A stretch of DNA of 64,000 nucleotides, taken from contig JAJFPB010000001.1 of NCBI GenBank assembly GCA_020881915.1, positions 1,984,001 through 2,048,000 of the forward strand. Direction: 5' to 3'. Under the pieces are notes generated by a model. That model was not told the DNA's origin. It did not search any database and saw only the letters and a program-made list of their open reading frames with translations. The DNA comes from Paramyrothecium sp. XJ0827. Taxonomy: Eukaryota > Ascomycota > Sordariomycetes > Hypocreales > Stachybotryaceae. Of the stretch, positions 10,526 through 18,931 are shown piece by piece (the first letter of the stretch is position 1; every line of letters starts with the position of its first letter). Made by a program: the position numbers and the translations under genes.

Positions 10526-12072
10526 CTACTCCCAATCCCTAACATCGAACGGGCTTGCCGATGCTTGAGGGGCGGTGCACTTGTTTGCCAAAGCCGCCTT
10601 GCCTTCCTTGCTAGTCGCGCTGACACAGTCGACACCAATGTCCTTGACACCATCGCAGAGGAAGACGGGCTTGCCGCCGCACGGGCTCTGGATGTTGAAG
10701 TCCTTGAACTTGATATTCTCGCAGACGGCGTTGGGGTTGGAGCTGCAGGTCAAGCGGGCCACGGCGTCGCCATACTTGCCGGAGCTGTAGCCGGTGAAGT
10801 TCTGGAAGAGCACGTTGGTGATGTTCATCTGGGAGGGGTACTGTGCGCAAGTCGTCGCGTTGATGTTGAAGTAGCACGAGTCAATGAAGGCGGTGTACTC
10901 GTTGTTTCCGCCCCAGAAGTTGCGGAACGTCACGTTGTCGATGAAGCCGTAGCCGATGTCGGGGCCGGCCCATGTCTTGAGACGGGCACCGTGCTGGCCG
11001 TTGAGCATCCAGACGTTCTCGATGACGGCGTCCTTGACAAAGGACATTTCGCCCTTGTACTGGCCCAGAGAGCCAATGGACTGACCATGGGTGCCTGAAT
11101 ATAGTTAGCAATCGTAGTATGAGCTTTTGTGTGAATCATGTCATACCGTTGCAGTACATGGTGTCAACATGGATACCAGAGGCATTGCTCTTGGGAGAGA
11201 AGCAATCGTCACCAATGTCCACCCATGTGCGCTCAACCGTCAATCGCTCAATGTTCAGCGAGTCAAAGAAATCGGTGTTCTTGGGAAGAGCCGTAGCGTT
11301 GTTGGATACAGCCGTGCAGATGACATCCTTGAAGGAGATATCCTTGGCTTGGTCTTGTTAGCAACGTCATGGAAATATAGTGCATCATGGGTCCTTACAG
11401 GTGACGATGAAGTTGGTCCAGCAGGGCGAGTCCTTGAAGTGAATGCCCTGGATGTCAAGGCCAGTGGCGTTCTGGGCATAGAAGAGAATCGGGCGGAGGT
11501 ATTGGTTGCTTGGGTCGAGGATCTCACGGCCTGAGAACTCGTTCCACCAGCGCTGACCATTGCCGTTCAAGGTGCCTTTTCCGTAGATTTTGATGTCTTT
11601 GCCACCCCATCTCCAGAACATAATGGAGTTCTAGCAGACGGTCAATCACTTGGAATTGGATTTCAAAGTGGGCATGAACACATACCTGGAAAGGATGGGT
11701 AAATGAGTTCTTCTGCCAGAACTTGGTGTCATTGGTAAACTTGATCTCACCCTCAAGGTGCACATGGATATTGTCCAGCCAGGTGAGATCAAGCGGCTTG
11801 CCAATGATGTACGTATTGCCCTTGGGCAGATACAAGGTGCCACCCTTGTTGGCTTGCTTCAGGCCATCCACGAAGTCAGTCGACACGTCATCCAAGTCGT
11901 GCTCCGACGCTCTGATGGTGAAGCGGGGACGCTTGGGATCACACGGCGTCCTGTAGGGATGCTTCTCACGGAACTCGTCAACACTTCGCGGGACGCCTGC
12001 TGGGAGCTCCAGCGCTGTGGCGATGGCGCCTACGATGAGGGCAAGGGCGGAGAGACAACCGGAAGCCTTCAT
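10526..12072 (-). CDS. Secreted GH28 glycosidase, exo-polygalacturonase type
   Basis: Exons 12072-11686, 11630-11399, 11347-11147 and 11094-10526 give 462 aa; introns are 55, 51 and 52 nt. A signal peptide ends near ATALELPAG. The parallel beta-helix carries the GH28 active-site set: N230-T-D232 ('KNTDFFDS'), D253-D254 ('IGDDCFSPKS'), H276 ('NGTHGQSIGSLG', where endo-enzymes usually have GHG) and R311-L-K313 ('ARLKTW', in place of RIK). The THG variant and overall length fit the exo-acting fungal branch, which releases galacturonic acid (or related residues) from the non-reducing ends of pectin chains. Several Asn-X-Ser/Thr sites suggest N-glycosylation. The protein acts outside the cell on plant wall pectin. 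A TATA box and CTGGGG-type sites lie upstream. The exo mode is inferred from motifs; rhamnogalacturonase activity remains possible. Confidence 0.9.
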
Positions 12073-12173
12073 TCTGACGGCTCAAAAGAGAGAAGAGGGA
12101 CTGGAATCAACAGAATGAATGCCAGGACTACCGATACGGAAAATAAGCCAAGCAACCAGTTCTTGGCAGGTGT

Positions 12174-12180
12174 TTTTATA
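12174..12180 (-). promoter_or_regulatory. TATA box of the polygalacturonase gene
   Basis: The minus strand reads TATAAAA about 100 bp before the polygalacturonase ATG at 12072. Strongly inducible secreted-enzyme genes in fungi often have such an element. The assignment is by position and sequence only. Confidence 0.55.
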
Positions 12181-13280
12181 CATCCCCCAGTTGGTCGTCT
12201 TTCCCCCGCAAAACATCCCCTGCTCCCCAGCTATGGATCTCGGTCATGATGACCCGTTGTGAGCATTCGAGCCAGGAACACGGAAATTGGGAACCAGCGC
12301 AGAGCCATGCACGACTGAGGGGTCTCTTTGCGCGCTGGTGAGATGCCTAAACTCATTCGGCTTGATGGAGTTGATTGCATGGTCCATACGATCGCCGTGG
12401 TCCTTCAGCTTAGGAGATTGTGTAGTCGGTCGACCAGGAACGGCAGAGACTCTGATTTGTGGATCGGCTTGGCATAATTTATCCGCGGCTCGCACTTCCC
12501 GTGGACTTCTATTTTCCCAGGCACCGCTAAGACTGGACTGGTCTAGATTCCTAGCAGATGCACGACCCCCGGGCTGTCGGGAAGCTGGGGAAAAGGGCCT
12601 CAAATCTCATGCGATTGCGATCTGCCCCCAGCGCGTGCACGCAAGGGGCGGAGGCGGTATGCTCCAATCCAGCCGCACATGAGAGGAAACGGATCTGGGG
12701 TCCGGAGCCGAAAGCCGAGTTGGGTCACATTGCAACTGGGGTTGCAGTGTCATGTTGATGCGTGTTGAGTGTTTGCACCAATAAGGAGTAGGTATGCCTG
12801 TTGGTCTGCATCCTCTTGAATGATCAAGCGTCCCTTTTATCTCCCCTACGACAACTTATACCAGCGAGTCCAGGGTAAGCCTGCTTCGACTAAGCGACCC
12901 ACCGATTTAGACTTAGACGGCAAGCATAAAACGATATTGAAACCGCTGGATTGATTAATCAACAAACTCGTGCTCGCAAAGTTCAGTGGGATGCTGACGG
13001 GTTCCTCCGCATTGGTTTGTTTGCCTGCAGGGAGAGCCGCAGGGCAAGACATGAAAGATTGAGTGACTACAGCACAGCATGTTTTCGCGGATGCAGCCAA
13101 TCAGAACCTTTACGAGACGCAAGGGACTCGGACAGCATCGAGACCAAGATGAAAATCAGAATCCATGGTTTTGTCTGGTAACGTTGTTGAACGGGTTACG
13201 ACTGGTTTGGGTTGAATGACTGGCGTTGGCCCATAGGATTGAGTGCTCTCACGCTTTGCATGTGACGGATGCTTTTGGGG

Positions 13281-13296
13281 TCACGTGAGCACGTGA
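13281..13296. promoter_or_regulatory. Paired CACGTG E-boxes forming an inverted repeat
   Basis: Two CACGTG cores (13282-13287 and 13290-13295) are each extended by the T/A that makes TCACGTG on opposite strands, separated by AG. The whole 16 bp is a near-perfect palindrome. It lies 51 bp before the ATG at 13347, or 258 bp before the alternative start at 13554. bHLH factors of the Cbf1/USF type bind this core. The target gene is probably the one on the right. Confidence 0.6.
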
Positions 13297-13346
13297 CGTG
13301 CCTTTGTGGAGTGGTCGCCTGGAGGCTAAACAGGCACTAAGTCACG

Positions 13347-14996
13347 ATGCCCCGTCAACGCATATGCATGGGTCCTCCCCAAACAAGCTCTCTGACAAGC
13401 TTCCACCATACCGACATCCGTGCATCACCCCAAAGCGAGGCGAACGAACCACCGCCCAACAACCACTTCCCTGGACGGGGCAGCCCTGCCTTCTACTCGC
13501 CTTTGGATGTGCCCGTATCCATTCACAGACCCGTTCCCGTTCCCGGAGCCATCATGACGTTCTCGTCGCCGTTCCATGTGCCCGGCGCATTTCACGTCGA
13601 GGGCGTCCACCCGGGCCTGTTTCGGCCGCCCGTCTCCGTCCCTAGCCCCAGCTCCGACTACATTCCCGCCGTCGAATCGTTCCCGAAGCGCAAGCGGAAC
13701 CACGAGGACATATCGCGGAGGCATGCGTCGGATGCGACCGATGCTTACACCTACGGCGATGGGTACTTCGGCACGCCCGTCGCCGCTGCGCCGTCCCACA
13801 GGTCCTATGTGCTCGCTGGTCAACTCGACACCCCGAGCGGTGCCCCCTCGGAGCATGGAATCCTCGGCGAGAGCGGCTACTCCGACTCGGACTACAGGCG
13901 GGTTCTTGGCTCCAAGCGACCCCGTGGCGACAACATGGACATCGACGAACCCGGTCCCACGCAACTCTTCAACCTCCCGCCGCAACCTCGACCTACGCAG
14001 AGCTGGGGCTCGGTCGCCTTCGCTACCCTAGGTGGCGTTGTTGGTCGTGTCTGGGGCTTTTGCAGGAGCAGTGCCTTCAAAGGTTTCTACGCCGGTGGCG
14101 GCAAAGGGTTCGATGCTAATGCCGTTCCTACCTCAGAGCTATTCGACAACATGATCACGGAGAAGCAGGGCGCAGCGCATCATCACACACAGTCTGGCCG
14201 CTACCCCACTATCGATACTTTTGCTGCAAATCGTGCAGAAGACGAAACTTACGATGATGATAGCAGGGCGTCGACGCCTACCAAACCGGCAGCGAAGCGG
14301 CGACAAACTGACCAGTCGGATGATCTAGGTAGGAACTGGGTCATGGTTAGCGAGCCATCAAAGTCAGAAAAAGCATCGCGGCGCCCGCCGCTGCAACAAT
14401 CTTCGCCTCGTAACCGCAATCAAGCGCCTTCTGTTACCACAGGCCGTCGTAGAAGCACCCCGGCAGCTCGTCTTGCCTCTGCGGCAAACCAGCCTTCCCG
14501 TCGTCCCACCAGTCGTCTTTCGCACGCCAACTCGACCACTTCCTTCAACCCTCCCCGCCCCGCCTCGTCTGCTTCTTACGCTTCACCTCGCTCCCCTTCA
14601 CCTAGCAAAATTCCCCGATTGGCGACCCCGTCACAAATCCAATCATCGCCCACTCCTGCCTCGAGCTCCCACCGCCGGACCACCATTGTTCCCAACCTCA
14701 ACTCTTCTGGATCCTTTTCTCACCGCCGGACGCAAAGCGCGGCCTCGGCAGCATCTAGCCGAGCTTCATTGCACGAAGCACCGGAAAACCGTGCGGGTGT
14801 CGATGCCAGCCCGCGCCTTGACCCCGAGGCGAAACAGCTTGCCGCACGCCGTAAACTGGAAGAGCGAGACGCGGATATCCGCATGGCCGCCTTCAACAAG
14901 CGGTTGCAGGACATGATTCGACAGGGCAAAGAGGCCCTCGGCACGACAATCGAAATCGACGGCGCAGGTGGAGGAGGATGGGAGGATGAAGATTAA
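13347..14996 (+). CDS. Low-complexity, probably nuclear protein of unknown function
   Basis: A single exon of 549 aa. I do not recognise the family. Met70 at 13554 is an alternative start with a good context; the first 69 residues are Pro-rich and poorly structured. Visible features are a basic cluster KRKR at 114-117 (possible nuclear signal), a short hydrophobic, Gly/aromatic-rich segment near residues 210-245 ('WGSVAFATLGGVVGRVWGF' followed by 'GFYAGGGKGFDA'), a long Ser/Pro/Arg-rich disordered stretch, and a C-terminal charged helix ('AARRKLEERDADIRMAAFNKRLQDMIRQGKEALGT') ending in an acidic WEDED. The folded-looking segments at the middle and the end are the likely functional parts. Codon use and length argue for a real gene, and conservation in related fungi is expected but unchecked. 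Confidence 0.75.
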   Translation: MPRQRICMGPPQTSSLTSFHHTDIRASPQSEANEPPPNNHFPGRGSPAFYSPLDVPVSIHRPVPVPGAIMTFSSPFHVPGAFHVEGVHPGLFRPPVSVPSPSSDYIPAVESFPKRKRNHEDISRRHASDATDAYTYGDGYFGTPVAAAPSHRSYVLAGQLDTPSGAPSEHGILGESGYSDSDYRRVLGSKRPRGDNMDIDEPGPTQLFNLPPQPRPTQSWGSVAFATLGGVVGRVWGFCRSSAFKGFYAGGGKGFDANAVPTSELFDNMITEKQGAAHHHTQSGRYPTIDTFAANRAEDETYDDDSRASTPTKPAAKRRQTDQSDDLGRNWVMVSEPSKSEKASRRPPLQQSSPRNRNQAPSVTTGRRRSTPAARLASAANQPSRRPTSRLSHANSTTSFNPPRPASSASYASPRSPSPSKIPRLATPSQIQSSPTPASSSHRRTTIVPNLNSSGSFSHRRTQSAASAASSRASLHEAPENRAGVDASPRLDPEAKQLAARRKLEERDADIRMAAFNKRLQDMIRQGKEALGTTIEIDGAGGGGWEDED

Positions 14997-15422
14997 AAGG
15001 CGGATGTCTCGTCTTTCTCGGCTAGGTTATCTTTGCCATTGATACCCCGTTTCACTCATTATTATTTGACTCAGAACAGCTACGGAGTCAACTGGATCAT
15101 CAGCATCGCCACGTTATGGCTCGAAGGCTCTGAGGGCCTTGATTTGCTTGGGGTTTGGGTGGAGTTCTATTTCGGTGGTCATGATCAAATGTATGACCTC
15201 AATCCTGCCATTTGTAGCCTCTTGTAATTTGATCTATTCCACCACCAAAATGAGTGGTGCAGAATACGTGTTTCTCGAAATAGCCTGGCCTAGCCTCCCT
15301 GTGACCTCTGTGTAAAGCGATACATTCCTCCCATGCCTCTCTCCACGGAGCGAATGGCAATCGAAGCACTCGATAATCCGACAATCACCACCAGTGCAGC
15401 AAAGAACTGCTCAACTCCAACA
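14997..15422. other. Intergenic, shared 3' flanks of convergent genes
   Basis: These 426 bp lie between the 3' ends of two converging genes. Only small frames occur, and no RNA gene or repeat was recognised. The region should hold both polyadenylation zones. Confidence 0.5.
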
Positions 15423-17003
15423 TCAAACTTCGACCCCTTGCCCCACAGGCTGGCTGTTCTGCAAACACGCCTGACAACATCGACCAACGAAGGGCTTCTC
15501 GGTGCTTCCACATTCGCGACAATGTTGGCCGCAAAGATACCGCGAGCACCCCTTGACGCAGCATGTCGGGTTCCACCCACAGTCCTGGCCGAGATGAGAC
15601 CCGCCGCATCGGCAGCGCTTGAGGGTGCACGCGACGCCGGCGTGCCCTCGGAAGCCGCACATGCAGCACCGCGCGGCGCACGTCATGGCGTTTCGGTGCC
15701 GGTAGTGGCCGGGCGGATCCGTGGAGCCGCAGGGGCGGGAGCAGCGCACGTGGCACTGGCTCGCGCGGTGGTAGTTGGGGAACGGCGAGCAGCGGCAGCG
15801 GTCAGCCCGCGAGACGGGGCACCGAGATGCCCTGTGAGACTTGGAGCCGCAGTGGCCGCAGGGCATGCGGCACGCGGAGTTGCTGTGGTCGGGGAACCCG
15901 CAGTTCTGGCAGCGTGTCGAACTCTCCGTGGCATCGATGCCGGCGAGGAAGAGCTCCGGCTCGTAAATCTGTGGCTCTTGCACAGCAGCGCGATCGGTGC
16001 GGTGCAGGCGCGGCTCGGCGAACATGCGGCGGGTGTGTCGTCTGCTGAGGCTACGACGGCGCGAGCGGTGGTCGAGCTCAGTCGTGGGGAGCGGTCGGAA
16101 GTAGATGGCTTTGCCCTCGTGCTCTGGTCCATCGTCTAGTCGTTCAAAGCGACAGCTGTCCTTGAGAATTGGCTCACTTTGCCTTCGCAGAATACGAGGG
16201 CGACCAGCTCCCGCGGAGTTCTCGTCAAACATGGCCACGCCAGCTTCCTTGTTTAGGTGTTTGAATGGTGGGCAAGATGGGGCAGCAGGATAAAGGCGAA
16301 CATCTGGCAAAGGTGGCATTCTCCAGTGACGCCCTCCGTGATTGTTCCATACCTCGATTCTTCGGTGAGGAAAATGATCGCGTCCGTAGTACAGGAACAG
16401 CTCGTTGTATGTGAATCGAGATTCGGCGTAAGCCTTGAGTCTCTCCTGCATACTAGAGGCGAGTGGCGTGAGGGTATCTCGGACGGCTCCTTTGACTTCC
16501 CGAGGCTTGAAAGCCTCATATCTTCTTGAGGAGAACCATTTGCGCATGGCGGGATGGCTCGTCTCCATGTAATACCGCTGGAGGACCCATAGTGAAGGAT
16601 GGCCTATACCTATCAGACGTGGGATATAGTCGTCAAGCCGGTGCAGGGTCGTGAAAAGGCCATACTGCGGCCAAGATGTGATTTTGCCACTGCCAGTATG
16701 GAGCATCTGCTCCATGGTTGCAAGGTCGAGATACACGTCTTTGTTGGCACTGGTTTCTTCGCCGTCATCGTCGGCTGTGAAGCCAGCCTCGAATGTGACC
16801 TGAGGCTCGTGCGGTAGTGGCGGCACGGGGAACAAGTAAGCGTTCATCATTTTATTTGCCATGATGTCGCATGGGCCGAAGCGCCGCGGTTTGTACTTTG
16901 CGAAGTCGACGTCGATGCCATTCAGAGGGTAATGAACGACATGGCCGGTGGGAGATGGCTCCTGGCGTTGAGCCACGCCTCCCGTGTTGATTGAATCGTT
17001 CAT
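15423..17003 (-). CDS. Protein with C-terminal array of CCHC-type zinc knuckles
   Basis: A single exon of 526 aa with no recognised N-terminal domain. Residues 1-300 look globular, with aromatic-rich segments; 310-345 is strongly basic ('RSRRRSLSRRHTRR'). From 365 to about 513 lies a dense Cys/His region. Three units fit C-x2-C-x4-H-x4-C exactly: 365-378, 382-395 and 446-459. Variant units lie between and after them (C403/C405/H412/C417; the C464 region; CCVKGC...CGQHC...CGSTEK...CCQAC at 481-513). Tandem zinc knuckles usually bind single-stranded RNA or DNA, as in Air1/Air2 of TRAMP or retroelement Gag. No reverse transcriptase or protease frame lies nearby and the N-terminal half does not look like Gag, so a cellular RNA-binding role is preferred. 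Large open frames on the opposite strand are composition shadows. Confidence 0.8.
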   Translation of the reverse strand: MNDSINTGGVAQRQEPSPTGHVVHYPLNGIDVDFAKYKPRRFGPCDIMANKMMNAYLFPVPPLPHEPQVTFEAGFTADDDGEETSANKDVYLDLATMEQMLHTGSGKITSWPQYGLFTTLHRLDDYIPRLIGIGHPSLWVLQRYYMETSHPAMRKWFSSRRYEAFKPREVKGAVRDTLTPLASSMQERLKAYAESRFTYNELFLYYGRDHFPHRRIEVWNNHGGRHWRMPPLPDVRLYPAAPSCPPFKHLNKEAGVAMFDENSAGAGRPRILRRQSEPILKDSCRFERLDDGPEHEGKAIYFRPLPTTELDHRSRRRSLSRRHTRRMFAEPRLHRTDRAAVQEPQIYEPELFLAGIDATESSTRCQNCGFPDHSNSACRMPCGHCGSKSHRASRCPVSRADRCRCSPFPNYHRASQCHVRCSRPCGSTDPPGHYRHRNAMTCAARCCMCGFRGHAGVACTLKRCRCGGSHLGQDCGWNPTCCVKGCSRYLCGQHCRECGSTEKPFVGRCCQACLQNSQPVGQGVEV

Positions 17004-17288
17004 GGTTCCGATGTGTTTGGGAAAAGATGAACGATCGCCAGTTTTTCAGATTTCAATACCAAGCTGACTTGACCTTGATTGAAAAGCGAGCGGCTGCCAA
17101 GTCTGGGAGCAGCTGTCGGCGCCCAGGCACCTATTTGCAAAAGACTACCCTGTCAGTGGTCGTGACATCTCACCTTTTCCACACCGAGTCCCCTTCACTT
17201 CCGATAAGCTTAAGAGAAAGTATTATTATTTATTACATGCTAGATAGACCATATCTCATTACTTCTGCAGGGTCCTTTTGTCCACCGC

Positions 17289-18373
17289 CTATATCGAAAC
17301 TTTCACGCCAGTCAGCTTCTCGCTCAACTCCCACAGCTTCTTCTCATTCTCTTCGTCGAAGGCATAAGCTGCGAAACCAGGATCCCTGATAACTTCGTCT
17401 TCAGTTGCGCGCTGGCCCAAGGTGCAGTTTACCAAGTACAGCCCGCCCTTGCCCTCTAGAGCACCCGACGTGGCGGCCCAGATGCTCGTCGCGGCGCCCT
17501 GGTTCGGTGCTTGCATGCTCGGTTCACTTGCCCACTGCGAGGCCACTTCGCCAGGCGTGTGGGCGTGCAGAGGCGTCACGCTGGGGCCCGGGTGGATGGC
17601 GTTGGCGTGGACACCTAGAGCGCCGTATGCGCGCTCGATGTAGTTGGAGAACCAGATGTTGGCCGTCTTGCTGCGGCCATAGGCTAGCCATGGGTTGTAG
17701 CCGTTGTCGAAGTTGTAGTCATAGATGCTCGTGGGCGCGATGCGGTGCCCGGACGAGGTGAGTGTGAGAATGCGGGACTGGAAGGACGGGCTGCTGCTGC
17801 TGATGAGGGTGGGCAGAAGGGGCGCGGTGAAGGCATAGTGGGCGAGGTGGTTGACGCCGAACTGCTGCTCGAAGCCATCTTGTGTCTTGACAAGCTCTGG
17901 CAACGCCATGATTCCTGAAGTAAAATGCACTGTTAGCTGGCCGTTGCTATCGGGCGAGAGTAATGTTGCAAGATTCAGGTGTTCATACCAGCATTGTTCA
18001 CAAGAATGTTCAATGTGCTTGACTTTTCGAGAAATGACTTCGCAGCAAGCCTGACAGACTGCAGCGAGCACATGTCCATCTCGATGAACTCGAGCTTTCC
18101 CTGAGAGTCGGAGGCAGCCTTGATCTCGTCAATCACGCCCTGCGCCTTCTTCGCGTCCCGGCCGGTGATGTAGATGTCGGCGCCGGTAGCGTGGAGCGCC
18201 TTGGCGGTCTCGAACCCGTAGCCCGAGGCGCCACCCGTGATGAGGACGACCTTGCCCGTCCACTTGCCGCGGAGGCCGCTGTCTTCGAGGACTTGCATGG
18301 CCGTGGGCCTGGCGTCTCCGGGGCCTTTGGGCGAGGCGTAGAGAGCGGCGTAGGGGTTGAGCGAGCTGGCCAT
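17289..18373 (-). CDS. Short-chain dehydrogenase/reductase (retinol dehydrogenase/WWOX-like)
   Basis: Exons 18373-17989 and 17914-17289 give 336 aa; the 74-nt intron splits the glycine codon of the NNAG motif. Classical SDR features are T46-GGASGYG-53 (dinucleotide-binding TGxxxGxG), 'NNAG' at about 126-129, a Ser in 'LTSSGHR', and the catalytic Y-x3-K in 'YGRSKTANIW'. The 'HPGPSVTPL' segment follows, as in the family. It probably uses NADP(H) and acts on an alcohol or ketone of unknown identity. Its relatives occur both in secondary metabolism and in general detoxification, and no biosynthetic backbone gene lies in this window. A TATATAAA on the coding strand sits only 11-18 bp before the ATG, too close to be an ordinary TATA box for this start. 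Confidence 0.9.
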
Positions 18374-18931
18374 TTTGATGTAATTTATATAAGGGGAGAT
18401 TCTGGGTAAATTGTATGTTAGACTGTCTGTGAATGATTCGAGTGAAGTTTGTTGGAAGTGTGAGGATGATGAGTAGGATTGAGCACAACACTGAGGTTAC
18501 CTTCCCGCCTTCTTATAGACATTGGAGCTGTAACACATTCGATTTTAAGAACTGTGTTAACGGACTTAAAGATGCATTGGCAAATAGTACCCGGAGATTT
18601 CGGAAACATTTGGCCCAAGGGTCTAGATGAGGCTCCAATGTCCCGCGCATGCAGCCCCGGCGAACGCCCGTTCCATCACAAACAATTCGGCCAACGGCGC
18701 CGGGGCGGACAAAGAAGTGGGGCGAGCGGGCATTCCCCCCCGCTGAATATGCCGCTCGTGCATTCGAACCCAAGGGCCGGGGCCCCATGCAAAGTAGGCT
18801 GCGTCTCTCGACTATGCACGGAGGAAGAGCTCACGGTTTTAAGCTCATGGTTATCCGGGGTCTTCCATAATTTCGAAATGTCATGTTGTTGTTCACTAAT
18901 AGCCTCGGCTGAGCTCTCGCCGAGCCTTCGT
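18374..18931. other. Intergenic, promoter of the dehydrogenase gene
   Basis: These 558 bp lie upstream of the dehydrogenase gene and downstream of the first HET gene. No protein-like frame or repeat was recognised. Confidence 0.5.

Larger units (their letters stand above)
12073..13346. other. Divergent promoter region between polygalacturonase and disordered-protein genes
   Basis: This 1.27-kb region has no supportable gene. The left half carries the polygalacturonase promoter. CCCCAG at 12185-12190 and 12225-12230 and CTGGGG at 12585-12590 match the loose CreA consensus SYGGRG, which fits carbon repression of a pectinase. The motif is short, so this is inference. The right end carries a palindromic CACGTG pair listed separately. 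Confidence 0.5.

Noticed and set aside
15333..16139. 268-codon frame on the plus strand opposite the zinc-knuckle gene
   Set aside because: It is Ala/Gly/Arg-rich, with the composition expected for the complement of Cys/Arg-rich coding sequence, and has no domain. The minus frame is longer and contains regular knuckles.
18750..18830. tRNA-like GGGTTCGAAT on the minus strand near 18765
   Set aside because: The flanking bases do not form a T stem or acceptor stem and no A box lies at the right distance.
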